This document shows, piece by piece, positions 50,089 through 59,324 of a DNA stretch of 64,000 bases (position 1 is its first letter; every line of letters starts with the position of its first letter). The translations under genes and the position numbers were made by a program. This stretch comes from Mycobacterium sp. Lineage in GTDB: Bacteria > Actinomycetota > Actinomycetes > Mycobacteriales > Mycobacteriaceae. Location: the NCBI RefSeq assembly GCF_004298145.1, contig NZ_SCRH01000025.1, positions 1-64,000 on the forward strand. The letters are read 5' to 3'. A model generated the notes under the pieces. The model ran no database searches, was not told where the DNA came from, and saw only the letters and a list, made by a program, of their open reading frames with translations.

Positions 50089-50222
50089 TACCGCAACGGT
50101 TCACCGGATGGTGACCCTCGGTCGTGCCGTGGCGCTGCCTCGCGCCTGCGCCGAAATGTCACAGGCTTGAACTAGATTCATCGGACAAGTCTGCGTCGGC
50201 GCGAACGGCACGTTGAGGAGTC

Positions 50223-50870
50223 ATGGAGAAGGTTCTCGGGTCGCTCCTCTTGCTGGGGTTGGCTCTCCCTTGGTATTTCACGCAGAAGGCCACCGGCAGC
50301 CCGCCGGCGGGATTTCTGGCCGGACTCGGCGGCCTCGTGGTGGCGGTCGCCGTCCTGTGGTGGCTTTCGGTGCAGCGGGACCGCCATCAGGCCGACGCAC
50401 ATCGCCGGCGCGACCTGAAATACGCGAGATCCGGCCTGCGGGCCATCGATCGAATGTCGGGTGCCGAATTCGAGGAATTCGTTGCAGCGCAGCTCCGCAT
50501 CGCCGGATACAGCGTCACGCCGACGGCGAGCACCGGCGACTACGGAGTGGATCTCATCGCCAAGAAAGACGGCGCGCGCATGGCGGTGCAATGCAAGAGG
50601 CTGGCCAAGGCCGTCGGTGTTGCCGCGGTGCAACAGGTCGTTTCCGGGGCGCTACACCACGGCTGCAAGCGGACGGTCGTGGTGACCAACCAGACGTTCA
50701 CGAAGGCGGCCCGCCAATTGGCCACCACGCACCATTGCCGTCTGGTGGGGCGCACGCAATTGCGGAGCTGGACCCGGGTCGCGCCCCTTCCCGCGCGTGG
50801 TGCCCGGCGCACGCCTGGGGTCGCGCCTCACGCCGGGCAGCAGCGGCTGGAACCGGAGTTGGAAGCCTAG
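50223..50870 (+). CDS. Membrane-anchored Mrr-type restriction endonuclease-like protein
   Basis: A 215-aa protein with two N-terminal membrane helices (3-20, LGSLLLLGLALPWYFT; 31-50, LAGLGGLVVAVAVLWWLSV) followed by a Mrr_cat nuclease domain. Catalytic residues fit the PD-(D/E)xK pattern: Glu84 region in GAEFEEFVAAQL, Asp110 in GDYGVDLIA, and QCKRL (Gln123, Lys125). The C-terminal ~35 residues are Pro/Arg-rich. Such TM-Mrr fusions are seen in several bacteria; role in defence or in membrane-associated DNA cleavage is unclear. Ribosome-binding site GAGGAG precedes ATG 50223 with only 2-3 nt spacing. Confidence 0.83.
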   Translation: MEKVLGSLLLLGLALPWYFTQKATGSPPAGFLAGLGGLVVAVAVLWWLSVQRDRHQADAHRRRDLKYARSGLRAIDRMSGAEFEEFVAAQLRIAGYSVTPTASTGDYGVDLIAKKDGARMAVQCKRLAKAVGVAAVQQVVSGALHHGCKRTVVVTNQTFTKAARQLATTHHCRLVGRTQLRSWTRVAPLPARGARRTPGVAPHAGQQRLEPELEA

Positions 50871-51097
50871 GAGTGGGCAGTGGGGGCGCGAGATACCCGG
50901 GGCCACAGCAAGTTCGGGCAGGCACATGGCGTCCACAGCGTTGCGCGCGGGTTACATCACCGCGCAGTTGCGCCTTCGATCACCCTGCGCGCTATGCCCC
51001 GCAGCGGGGTGTCCATGCTCTGATGCAGTTTTACCAGGGTTGCGCGGGCGACGTCAGGTGGTAGCGTCCGGCGCACCGGCCTGACTTGGGAGCGACA

Positions 51098-51658
51098 ATG
51101 GCGGCAACCGAAGACAAGTGGATCTGGCCGGCGGCCATGGCCATCCCCAAGGAGGGCTATTTCGAGCTTGAACGCGGTCGCTACGGGCCGGTTTATCCCC
51201 GCACCCCAGCCTGCTACGGCTTTTCGATCATCGCCAAGGTCAAGGAAGGCCGGGAAGAAGCGGTTCGCGCCTACGGCAAGCAGATCGAAGAAGCCATCAA
51301 GGCCGATCCCGAAGTGCTGGCCCCGCTGCGGCTGCACTACTTACGTTGGCAGCTCTTCGACGTCGGGTCGGGGCTGCACTTCCAGTACCAAGGCATCTTC
51401 GACACCGACTTCGACAAGTACACCGAGGACGCGGTGCAGCTGTTCAGCCAGACCGGGATCACCACGGTCTTCACCAACCTCGAGGGTTTCCCCGAAGACT
51501 GGCGCGAAAACCCTGGCGCCTTCGTCGAGTTCGTTCGCGAGCACCAGTGCCCGAGCTTTTTGGAGTACGGGGAATACCCCTATGTCACGGCTGACGAGAT
51601 CAAGAAGGCGCTGCGGCTGAAGGCGGCGTTCGGCACCATGCTGGATCAGATGCAATGA
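51098..51658 (+). CDS. Hypothetical protein of the DyP-associated triad, ferredoxin-like-fold candidate
   Basis: Family not recognised. A 186-aa soluble protein. Its core (CYGFSIIAKVKEGREEAVRAYGKQIEEAIKADPEVLAPLRLHYLRWQLFD...HFQYQGIFDTDFDKYTEDAVQLF) looks like two ferredoxin-like halves, the fold also used by DyP peroxidases and EthD-like proteins; this is inference from residue pattern. No signal peptide. ATG 51098 follows GGGAG. It precedes the DyP peroxidase gene by 19 nt, so they form an operon with the third protein. A partner or accessory role for the peroxidase is likely. Confidence 0.7.
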   Translation: MAATEDKWIWPAAMAIPKEGYFELERGRYGPVYPRTPACYGFSIIAKVKEGREEAVRAYGKQIEEAIKADPEVLAPLRLHYLRWQLFDVGSGLHFQYQGIFDTDFDKYTEDAVQLFSQTGITTVFTNLEGFPEDWRENPGAFVEFVREHQCPSFLEYGEYPYVTADEIKKALRLKAAFGTMLDQMQ

Positions 51659-51677
51659 CGCCCATCGGAGCGTGCAG

Positions 51678-52997
51678 ATGCTTGAGCTCGACGACATCCA
51701 GCACATCCTGCTGACGCGTACGCCGGCCCTGACCGGACGTTACGAGTTTCTCTCTTTCGACGGTCCGGTGGTCGGTCGGGCATGGCTGTCCGAAATGGTC
51801 GATGTCGTGGAGTCCGCCGCGTCGGTGCGAGACGCCATGGACGATACCAACCGCTGGGTCACGCTGGGTTTCACCTGGAACGGCCTTCGGGCGCTAGGTG
51901 TGCCCGAGGAGGCTCTCGTAAGCTTTCCCGAGGAGTTCCGGCAGGGCATGGCCGCCAGGGCGGACATTCTCGGCGACACGGGGCACAACCACCCCGATAA
52001 CTGGGTCGGAGGGTTGGCCGGCGACGACCTGCACGCGATCGCGATCCTGTTCGCTCGTGACGACGCCGAGCACGCCCGCGCCACCCAGGCCCACGATGAC
52101 CTGGTGAGCAGGTGCGCAGGCGTGCGCAGGCTGTCGCATCTGGATCTGAACGCGACACCCCCGTTCGACTATGCCCACGACCATTTCGGTTTTCGGGATC
52201 GCTTGTCGCAGCCGGTGATAGAAGGGTCCGGCGAGGAACCCACACCCGGCTCGGGCCAACCGCTCAAGGCCGGGGAGTTCATCCTCGGCTATCCCGACGA
52301 GATCGGCCCGGTGGCCCATCTGCCCCAGCCGGCCGTACTGGCGCGCAACGGCACCTATGCGGCGTACCGACGACTACACGAGCACGTGGCGTTGTTCCGC
52401 GACTACATCCGTTCGCAGGCCCGTGCGCCCGGCGACGAGGAGTTGTTGGCGGCGAAGTTCATGGGCCGATGGCGCAGCGGCGCTCCTTTGGTCCTCGCGC
52501 CCGACAGGGATGACCCGGAGCTGGGCGAGGACTCTATGCGCAACAACGACTTCAACTACAAGGAGATGGACCCACACGGATACGCGTGTCCTCTGGGCGC
52601 GCACGCCCGACGGCTCAACCCGCGCGACACCGCGCCCAACATGAACCGGCGACGAATGATCCGCCGCGGCGCCACCTACGGGCCGGCGCTTCCTGAGGGT
52701 GCGCCCGAGGACGGGGTAGACCGCGGGATCGCCGCGTTCATCATCTGTGCCAGCCTGATCCGGCAGTTCGAATTCGCCCAGAACGTATGGATCAATGACC
52801 GCACGTTCCATGAGCTGGGCAACGAGCACGACCCGATCTGTGGAACACAGGACGGCACAATGGAATTCAAGATACCGAAGCGGCCAATCCGTCGAGTCCT
52901 CAAGGGGCTCCCTGCGTTCACGACGCTCACCGGTGGGGCGTACTTCTTCCTGCCAGGCATCAACGCCATGCGATACCTCGCCACGCTCGACAAATAA
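51678..52997 (+). CDS. DyP-type haem peroxidase
   Basis: A 439-aa dye-decolorising peroxidase. The distal-side motif is FGFRDRLSQP with the catalytic Asp174; the usual GxxDG reads G-F-R-D-R, so the Gly after Asp is replaced by Arg175. The proximal haem His is His309 in YACPLGAHARRLNP, and the distal Arg is in MIRRGATYG (Arg330). Length and late motifs fit the larger class. No Tat or Sec signal and no visible encapsulin-targeting tail, so it is cytosolic. ATG 51678 has GGAG 7 nt upstream. It is flanked by two unrecognised genes in the same operon (19 and 13 nt gaps). Physiological substrate unknown. Confidence 0.9.
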   Translation: MLELDDIQHILLTRTPALTGRYEFLSFDGPVVGRAWLSEMVDVVESAASVRDAMDDTNRWVTLGFTWNGLRALGVPEEALVSFPEEFRQGMAARADILGDTGHNHPDNWVGGLAGDDLHAIAILFARDDAEHARATQAHDDLVSRCAGVRRLSHLDLNATPPFDYAHDHFGFRDRLSQPVIEGSGEEPTPGSGQPLKAGEFILGYPDEIGPVAHLPQPAVLARNGTYAAYRRLHEHVALFRDYIRSQARAPGDEELLAAKFMGRWRSGAPLVLAPDRDDPELGEDSMRNNDFNYKEMDPHGYACPLGAHARRLNPRDTAPNMNRRRMIRRGATYGPALPEGAPEDGVDRGIAAFIICASLIRQFEFAQNVWINDRTFHELGNEHDPICGTQDGTMEFKIPKRPIRRVLKGLPAFTTLTGGAYFFLPGINAMRYLATLDK

Positions 52998-53010
52998 CCG
53001 GGGAACGATC

Positions 53011-54027
53011 ATGACCGCACTGCCTGCCGCACGCAGCTACAACCAAACCCACCTGGCGCGCCCGCGCACGGGCGGACGACGAATCAGCATCTACTGGACG
53101 TGGAGCTATCCGTGGGAATCCCAACGCGCCCTTCAAGCGTTGGACAACCGTTTTTCGACGATGACCGAAGTGCGCAGAGCGGCCTGGCCCCACTACGAGG
53201 GACCGGAATGGGATCAGGCGCACTTCTTGCAGGGCATCGCCGGCACCTTGGAGCTTTTCCACCGTTCGACGCTGGCGTTCCAGCAGCTGGCGACCGAACT
53301 GACGGGCCATCCGGTCGCGGTGTTCCAGCGCATCGACCAGGCCGGCTACCGGCTGCCGATCGACGAACGGATACTGGCCGACACCGACACCCTGATGGTG
53401 TTCGGGCTCGACCATCTCGTCGGCGAAGCCGAAGCAGAGACCGCAGAAATCTCCGCCATTCGCGAATGGCTGAAACGAGAAGGCACCTGCCTCTTGCTGG
53501 CGCCCCACCACGACGTCGGCTTCACCGACGACATGGCCCAGCGCCAGATCGAATACCTGCACCATGGAGATCCGCTGGTGCCACGACAACAACGATTCAC
53601 CGCATACACGCGCTCGCTGATGAAGGCGCTCGACATTCCCGTGCACAACACGTGGGGACTGCGTCCCGCCCTGGTGGAGGGAACTAACCAGATCGCACCG
53701 CTCACCGGCTTTCGCGACCTGGATACGCCGGGGCTGCTGAACAACGTCACCACGCTGAACTTTCACCCACATCTGCCGCACTACGAGCTCACCGCTGCCG
53801 AAAGCGATCTGCTGCGCGTGCTGGGCAGGCAACGTGTCGACCCGCACCGGCCACATCCCTTTACCGAGGCGGGCAACAGCGAATTCAACGCGTTGATCTG
53901 GATGCCGCCGGCCGCCGACCGGGGCGGTGACATCGTGCTCGTCGACTCCACAAATTTCACGACGCTGTTCGGCGGAACTGACAGCCTCAAAAGCTTTTGG
54001 CGCAACCTGGCGACGATGAAACGGTAG
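53011..54027 (+). CDS. Hypothetical protein of the DyP-associated triad (338 aa)
   Basis: Family not recognised. A 338-aa soluble protein without signal peptide. The stretch ILADTDTLMVFGLDHLVGEAEAETAEISAIREWLKREGTCLLLAPHHDVG (about 115-170) has the pattern of a class-I glutamine-amidotransferase/ThuA-like Rossmann fold, but no nucleophile Cys elbow is seen. The N-terminal YWTWSYPWESQRALQALDNRFSTMTEVRR segment is distinctive. It starts 13 nt after the DyP gene with GGGGA upstream; downstream is tRNA-Pro. It could be a partner or processing factor for the peroxidase (inference). Confidence 0.68.
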   Translation: MTALPAARSYNQTHLARPRTGGRRISIYWTWSYPWESQRALQALDNRFSTMTEVRRAAWPHYEGPEWDQAHFLQGIAGTLELFHRSTLAFQQLATELTGHPVAVFQRIDQAGYRLPIDERILADTDTLMVFGLDHLVGEAEAETAEISAIREWLKREGTCLLLAPHHDVGFTDDMAQRQIEYLHHGDPLVPRQQRFTAYTRSLMKALDIPVHNTWGLRPALVEGTNQIAPLTGFRDLDTPGLLNNVTTLNFHPHLPHYELTAAESDLLRVLGRQRVDPHRPHPFTEAGNSEFNALIWMPPAADRGGDIVLVDSTNFTTLFGGTDSLKSFWRNLATMKR

Positions 54028-54044
54028 AGCTGCTACGACATGGG

Positions 54045-54118
<74 letters not shown>

Positions 54119-54176
54119 CTTGAAGCTCCGACAGCCTATCGCACCGGGCCGGCTGGCCAAACCGCGGTGCGCCCGG

Positions 54177-55298
54177 TCATGTCCACGAGCAAGAACGCTC
54201 GAACTCGACGAGCGCCTCGGCCGGGCCGGTCGGATCAAGTCCCTGCGCCGCCACCCACTCGTCGCTGAAGTAGGTGTCGCGGTAGCGGTCGCCGCTATCG
54301 GCGAGCAGCGTCACCACCGAACCGCTGCGGCCGTCGGCGACCATCTCGGCGAGCAGGCCGAACGCACCCCACAGGTTGGTGCCCGTCGACGGCCCCACCC
54401 GGCGTCCCAACACGGCGCTGACGTGGCGAGCGGCCGCGATCGACGCCGCGTCCGGGACGGCCACCATGCGGTCGACCACGCCGGGGAGAAACGACGGCTC
54501 GACCCGCGGCCGGCCGATGCCCTCGATCCGCGACGAGGTCGGCATCACTAAGTCGTTCGGGTCGTCCCGACCTTGCGCGTAGGCGGGGAAGAAAGCGGAG
54601 TTCTCCGGGTCGACGACGCACAACTGGGTGACGTGGCGCCGATAGCGGATGTAACGCCCGATCGTGGCGCTGGTTCCGCCGGTGCCGGCGCCGACCACGA
54701 TCCATTCCGGGACGGGGAAGCGCTCCTCGCGCATCTGCTCGAAGATCGACTCGGCGATGTTGTTGTTGCCCCGCCAGTCCGTGGCGCGTTCGGCGTTGGT
54801 GAACTGGTCCAGGTAATGCCCGCCGGTTTCCCGGGCGACACGCTCGGCCTCGGCATACACCTCGCTGGAGCTCTGCACGAAATGGCAACGGCCGCCGTGG
54901 TCTTCGATGAGTGCCACTTTTGATGCGCTCGTCGCTGCCGGCATCACCGCGACGAACGGCAGCCCCAGCAGCGCCGCGAAATAGGCCTCGGACACCGCCG
55001 TCGAACCCGAGGACGCCTCGACCACCGTGGTGCCCTCGTCGATCCAGCCGTTGCACAGGGCATAGAGAAACAACGAGCGGGCCAACCGGTGCTTGAGGCT
55101 GCCGGTGATGTGGGTGGTCTCGTCCTTGAGGTACAGCGCTATTTGGACTTGGAGGTCGTCCGGCCAGGCCGACGGCAGCGGATAGCGCAGCAGGTGGGTG
55201 TCGGCGCTGCGGCGGGCGTCGGCGTGGATCAGCCGGATCGCGTTGTCGGTCCAGCAACGTGAGCGGCTGCGGACCGCGATCCGGGTCCGGTCGGTCAA
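54177..55298 (-). CDS. Cysteine synthase-like PLP-dependent enzyme (Rv3684-like)
   Basis: A 373-aa fold-type II PLP enzyme of the cysteine synthase/cystathionine beta-synthase family. The PLP lysine is in [13 protein letters not shown], the phosphate-binding loop in [19 protein letters not shown], and substrate loop [19 protein letters not shown]. Start is TTG at 55298, overlapping the metallophosphoesterase stop by 4 nt (TTGA); alternatives are unlikely. Real substrate unknown; in actinobacteria this clade is not the main CysK. Last gene of a ponA2-metallophosphoesterase-PLP enzyme transcription unit by spacing. Confidence 0.87.
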   Translation of the reverse strand: MTDRTRIAVRSRSRCWTDNAIRLIHADARRSADTHLLRYPLPSAWPDDLQVQIALYLKDETTHITGSLKHRLARSLFLYALCNGWIDEGTTVVEASSGSTAVSEAYFAALLGLPFVAVMPAATSASKVALIEDHGGRCHFVQSSSEVYAEAERVARETGGHYLDQFTNAERATDWRGNNNIAESIFEQMREERFPVPEWIVVGAGTGGTSATIGRYIRYRRHVTQLCVVDPENSAFFPAYAQGRDDPNDLVMPTSSRIEGIGRPRVEPSFLPGVVDRMVAVPDAASIAAARHVSAVLGRRVGPSTGTNLWGAFGLLAEMVADGRSGSVVTLLADSGDRYRDTYFSDEWVAAQGLDPTGPAEALVEFERSCSWT

Positions 55299-56314
55299 CG
55301 CGCCGAAACTGTTGGCTGCGAACGGCTCAGGTCACTGGCCGCGTCGCGGTCGCCTATCGGGGAGGAGATCAACGTCAGCATGGTTGCCTCGGGCCTGCAG
55401 CAGAACCGCACCGGCGCGAACGGTGAGGTGCCCATCCCCGCGGACACGTGCAACCGCATGTGTGCGCCCCAACGGGACGGCCCCTTCGCGCGTGAGCGAT
55501 CCAGACCGCAGTTGGTCACCAGCGCGCCGTAGTACGGCAAGCACACCTGCCCGCCGTGGGTGTGTCCGGCCATCACCAGTTGATAGCCGTCGGCGGCGAA
55601 ACGGTCCAACACCCTGGGTTCCGGGGAATGGGTCAGCCCCAGCCTCAGGTTGGCGGCCGGGCTGGCCGGGCCGGCGATGGTGTCGTAGCGGTCCCGGTCG
55701 ATGTGCGGGTCGTCCACGCCCGCGGCGGCGATGTGCAGACCCGCCACTTCGAACTCGCGCCGAGTGTGGGTGAGATCGAGCCAGCCGCGCTCGGTGAACA
55801 CCGCCCGCAGGTCCTGCCAGGGCAGCGGTTCACCGCGGACCCGGTGTGACGGATTGGTCACGTAGTTCAGCGGGTTTTTCAGCCGCGGCCCGAAGTAGTC
55901 GTTGCTGCCGAACACGAAGACGCCCGGCCGCGACAGCAGGTCCCCCAGGGCCTGGATGACCGCGGGGACGGCCTTCGGGTGGGCCAGGTTGTCGCCGGTG
56001 TTGACCACCAGGTCGGGTTCCCAGCCGGCCAGCTCCCGCAGCCACGCCTGTTTGCGGCGCTGGCCGGGAGTCATGTGGAGATCACTGATATGCAGCACGC
56101 GCAGCGGTGTAGAGCCGGGGCTCAACACCGGCATGGTGATCTCGCGCAGGACGAACGCGTTGCGCTCGATGATCGCGGCATAACCGAGGCCGGCGACGCT
56201 CGAACCGAGCGCCGCGGCACCGGCACGTATCAGGACGGGCACAGCTCGGCGACGATGCGGGCCGCGAGGCGCCCCGGGGAGGAGCCGGGCAATCGGGACT
56301 TGAGCATCAGCCAT
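55295..56314 (-). CDS. Membrane-anchored metallophosphoesterase (Rv3683-like)
   Basis: A 339-aa calcineurin-like phosphoesterase. Metal ligands: SDLH (Asp78, His80), GDN (Asp108, Asn109), GSND (Asn138, Asp139; the usual GNHE is changed) and GHTHGG near residue 248. An N-terminal hydrophobic stretch ([16 protein letters not shown], ~33-48) is a possible anchor or uncleaved signal. ATG 56314 is used; a GTG at 56242 would remove 24 residues and give a length close to recalled Rv3683. Downstream of ponA2 on the same strand, separated by the tandem repeat; a phosphatase role at the envelope is plausible. Confidence 0.87.
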   Translation of the reverse strand: MADAQVPIARLLPGAPRGPHRRRAVPVLIRAGAAALGSSVAGLGYAAIIERNAFVLREITMPVLSPGSTPLRVLHISDLHMTPGQRRKQAWLRELAGWEPDLVVNTGDNLAHPKAVPAVIQALGDLLSRPGVFVFGSNDYFGPRLKNPLNYVTNPSHRVRGEPLPWQDLRAVFTERGWLDLTHTRREFEVAGLHIAAAGVDDPHIDRDRYDTIAGPASPAANLRLGLTHSPEPRVLDRFAADGYQLVMAGHTHGGQVCLPYYGALVTNCGLDRSRAKGPSRWGAHMRLHVSAGMGTSPFAPVRFCCRPEATMLTLISSPIGDRDAASDLSRSQPTVSAR

Positions 56315-56367
56315 GGTGGCAGCTTACTGTCGGTCGCGGACCGGCAGCGTATCTCGTGTGTCACGGC

Positions 56368-56544
56368 GCCTGGCCGTACGACGATGCGGCCCGCGAAGCC
56401 GGGGTGCGCAGGAGTGCGGCAATCACGCCTGGCCGTACGACGATGCGGCCCGCGAAGCCGGGGTGCGCAGGAGTGCGGCAATCACGCCTGGCCGTACGAC
56501 GATGCGGCCCGCGAAGCCGGGGTGCGCAGGAGTGCGGCAATCAG
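56368..56544. repeat. Tandem repeat, 3 perfect copies of a 59-bp unit (VNTR candidate)
   Basis: Three identical 59-bp units lie at 56368-56426, 56427-56485 and 56486-56544, starting GCCTGGCCGTACGACGATGC; only the last base of the third differs. They fill the gap between the ponA2 stop (TAG at 56547-56549) and the metallophosphoesterase start. Unit size is not a multiple of 3 and is in the range of mycobacterial MIRU-VNTR units, so copy number probably varies between strains. Strand-independent element; transcribed in the ponA2 direction if read through. Confidence 0.92.
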
Positions 56545-56546
56545 GC

Positions 56547-58976
56547 CTAGGGCGGCGGCTGGCCGGGCGCCGGCGGCGGTGGCGCCAGCAGCGGAATGGT
56601 GATCGGCGGCAGCCCCGGGATCTCGACGACCTGCGAGCCGACCGGCACCGGCGCACCTTCGGGCGGCGGGGGCGGGGCGGGCGGTATGCCGTTGCTGACC
56701 TGGATGGTGATGATCGACCCCGGAATCGTCGCGCCGCTCGGCGTCGTTCCGACCACCTCGCCCTGCTTCGCGCTGCTGTTGACGAAATTGTTTTGGTCGG
56801 CGACCTGGAAGCCCGCCTCCTTGATGCGCTGGCGTGCCGCCTCGATATCCAGGCCCGCCACGCTCGGTACCCGCGACCCGGGTGAGCCGTCGACGTAGCG
56901 CGGGTCGGTGGGCGGCAGTTGCACCGGCCCGAAACTGGTGGCGATCGGCTTCATCGCGGTGAACCACGTGCGCGCGGGCTCGTTACCGCCGTACAGGTCG
57001 CCCTCGCCGCAGTGGCGCAACGGGGATGAGCACAAATCCGTGGGGTTGGTGGAGTCGTCGTAGATGTAGTTGGCCGCCGCGTAGTGGTTGGTGAAGCCCA
57101 CAAAGCCCGAGGAGCGGTGGGCCTCGGTGGTGCCCGTCTTACCGGACATCGGCAGGTCCCAGCCGGCCGCGCCGGCCGAACCGGCCGCCGTGCCACCGCC
57201 CAGGGCGTCCTTGCTCATCGCGTTGGCCAGGGTGTTGGCGAGACCCTCGGGGACGACCCGGTCGCAGGTCTCGGTGGTCACGGCGACTTCGTTGCCCTTG
57301 CGGTCCACCAGCTTGTCGATCGGGTTCGGCGGGCACCAGGTGCCGCCCGAGGCGAGTGTGGCCGCGACGTTGGACAGCTCGAGCGCGTTTACCTCGATCG
57401 GGCCCAGGGTGAACGAGCCGATGTTCTGCCGTTTGACGAAGTCGGCCAGGCTTTCGTTGCTGTCGGGGTTGTAGTCGCGGGCGGTGCCGGGGTCGGCGTA
57501 GGACCGCAGCCCGAGTTTGATCGCCATGTCCACCGTGCGCGTCACGCCGACCTGCTGGATCAGCTTGGCGAACGCGGTGTTGGGCGAGGTGGCCAACGCG
57601 TCGGTGACGTTCATCGACCCGCGGTAGTTGCCGGCGTTGATCACGCACCAGTTGTCCTTCGGGCAGCCCTTGGCCCCGCCGCTACCCATGCCCTTCGCCT
57701 GGAAGCGCCCCGGCACCTCGAGGGTGGCGTTGATGCCCATCCCCATGTCCAGGGCCGCGGCCGTGGTGAAGATCTTGAAGACGGATCCTGCGCCGTCGCC
57801 GACCAGCGAGAAGGGTTGCGGGCGCATGGTTTGACCGGCGTCGACATCCAGCCCGTAGGTGCGGTTGCTGGCCATCGCCACCACCTTGTGCGACGTCTTG
57901 CCGGGCTGGATCACGCTCATCACGCTCGAGATGCCCGGCAGCGTCGGGCTGGCGAACTTGTCGATGGCCGACTTGACCGGGATCTGCACGTCCGGGTCCA
58001 GCGTGGTGCGGATCAGATAGCCGCCCCGGGCCACCTGTTCCTTACTGATCCCGGCCCGCGACAGGTACTCCTGCACGTAGTCGCAGAAGAACGCCCGATC
58101 GCCCGCCGCGATGCAGCCGCGGGGCAGCTCGTTGGGCTGCGGCAGGACACCCAGCGGCGCGGCCTTGGCGGTTTGCAGCGCGTCGGCCTCCTGCGGGATG
58201 TTCTGGATCATGGTGTCCAGCACCAAGTTCCGTCGCGCCAGAGCACCCTCGGGGTTGGTGTACGGGTTGAGCGCGCTGGTCGACTGCACCATGCCCGCCA
58301 GCAGCGCCGCCTGCTGCCAGTTCAGGTCGGAGGCGTTGATGCCGAAGTAGGTCTGGGCCGCGTCCTGTACGCCGAACGAGTTGTTGCCGAACGAGACCAG
58401 GTTCAGATACCGGGTCAAGATCTCGGGCTTGGTGAAGGTCTTGTCCAGCGTCAGCGCCATCCGGATCTCGCGCAGCTTGCGCGCCGGGGTGGTTTCCACC
58501 GCCGCGCGCTTCTCCGCGTCCGTCTTCGCGGTGACCAGCAGCTGGTAGTTCTTGATGTACTGCTGCTCGATGGTCGAACCGCCCCGCGTGTCCACGTCAC
58601 CACGGGCATAGCCCGCCAGGCCGGTCAGCGTGCCCTTCCAGTCCACCCCGTTGTGGTCGGCGAAACGCTTGTCCTCGATGGAGACGATCGCCAGCTTCAT
58701 CGTGTTGGCGATCTTGTCGCTGGGCACCTCGAACCGGCGCTGCGAATACAGCCACGCGATGGTGTTGCCCTTGGTGTCGACCATCGTCGTCACGGCCGGT
58801 ACCTCGCCCTCGAGCAGCTGCGCGGAGCCGTTGGCGACCACTTCCGAGGCCCGATTGGACACCAGGCCTATCCCACCGGCGACGGGAAAGAGGAGGGCCG
58901 TGGCGACGACACTGGCCAACGCACAGAACCCCGCGAGCTTCAGAATCGTGAGCGCGGCCGGGGGGCGATCTGACAT
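56547..58976 (-). CDS. ponA2: Bifunctional penicillin-binding protein PonA2 (class A PBP, PASTA domain)
   Basis: A 809-aa peptidoglycan synthase. Membrane anchor at about 11-37; GT51 glycosyltransferase domain with catalytic Glu in VSIEDKRFADHNGVDW (~100-115) and GGSTIEQQYIKN; transpeptidase domain with SxxK in GAGSVFKIF (~400), SxN in SPNTAFA and KTG in SGKTGTTE; one C-terminal PASTA domain (VPSVAGLDIEAARQRIKEAGFQV) and a Pro-rich tail. All catalytic motifs are present. ATG 58976; length matches recalled Rv3682. Divergent from whiB4. Its stop lies 3 bp from the 59-bp repeats. Confidence 0.96.
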   Translation of the reverse strand: MSDRPPAALTILKLAGFCALASVVATALLFPVAGGIGLVSNRASEVVANGSAQLLEGEVPAVTTMVDTKGNTIAWLYSQRRFEVPSDKIANTMKLAIVSIEDKRFADHNGVDWKGTLTGLAGYARGDVDTRGGSTIEQQYIKNYQLLVTAKTDAEKRAAVETTPARKLREIRMALTLDKTFTKPEILTRYLNLVSFGNNSFGVQDAAQTYFGINASDLNWQQAALLAGMVQSTSALNPYTNPEGALARRNLVLDTMIQNIPQEADALQTAKAAPLGVLPQPNELPRGCIAAGDRAFFCDYVQEYLSRAGISKEQVARGGYLIRTTLDPDVQIPVKSAIDKFASPTLPGISSVMSVIQPGKTSHKVVAMASNRTYGLDVDAGQTMRPQPFSLVGDGAGSVFKIFTTAAALDMGMGINATLEVPGRFQAKGMGSGGAKGCPKDNWCVINAGNYRGSMNVTDALATSPNTAFAKLIQQVGVTRTVDMAIKLGLRSYADPGTARDYNPDSNESLADFVKRQNIGSFTLGPIEVNALELSNVAATLASGGTWCPPNPIDKLVDRKGNEVAVTTETCDRVVPEGLANTLANAMSKDALGGGTAAGSAGAAGWDLPMSGKTGTTEAHRSSGFVGFTNHYAAANYIYDDSTNPTDLCSSPLRHCGEGDLYGGNEPARTWFTAMKPIATSFGPVQLPPTDPRYVDGSPGSRVPSVAGLDIEAARQRIKEAGFQVADQNNFVNSSAKQGEVVGTTPSGATIPGSIITIQVSNGIPPAPPPPPEGAPVPVGSQVVEIPGLPPITIPLLAPPPPAPGQPPP

Positions 58977-59324
58977 GGCTACTACAGTAGCGGCCTCCAG
59001 TCACGCCGCCACGCTGCAAGTTCACCCAGAAATTGCGGCAATCGCGGCCTGGGGCCTGCCTTGAGAATTTGCGGTTGCGTCACAGGTCAAACGGGTAACA
59101 CAGTGTGCAAGATCACTTCCTCGCCCATGTTTTTGGACGAGACGGGACGGTCGTCCCAAAAAAAGCGTTATCGGACTGTTGCGCAATTGGCACCTGACCA
59201 CCTAACTTAGACACAAGGTGAGATTCAGATAACACCGAAGTACATATGAGGCGTAGGTCGCAAGGCGGGATCTGCACCCAGGAGGGCGGCCGTGACGGGC
59301 GGCCGGTAGGGAAGGGATCAGTTC
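58977..59324. other. ponA2-whiB4 divergent intergenic region
   Basis: The 348-bp stretch between divergent ponA2 and whiB4 contains no gene. It holds a GGGACG-GT-CGTCCC dyad (59144-59157) followed by an A7 run, possibly an operator or structure in the whiB4 5' region, and the AAGGGA ribosome-binding site before GTG 59325. A small frame at 59113-59373 (-) is not convincing. Confidence 0.5.

Noticed and set aside
56361..56549. 59-bp tandem array as a CRISPR array
   Set aside because: Units are directly adjacent without spacers and no cas genes are nearby.
56313..56885. Plus-strand frames through the 59-bp repeats
   Set aside because: They arise because the repeat unit is open in several frames; they overlap ponA2 and have no start signals or domains.
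57084..58973. 629-codon frame on the plus strand
   Set aside because: Antisense to ponA2, whose catalytic motifs are all intact; composition is typical of a high-GC shadow frame.
59144..59157. GGGACG-GT-CGTCCC dyad as terminator upstream of whiB4
   Set aside because: A-run follows instead of a T-run on the plus strand, and the T-run on the minus strand comes on the wrong side; kept only as an operator-type dyad in the intergenic entry.
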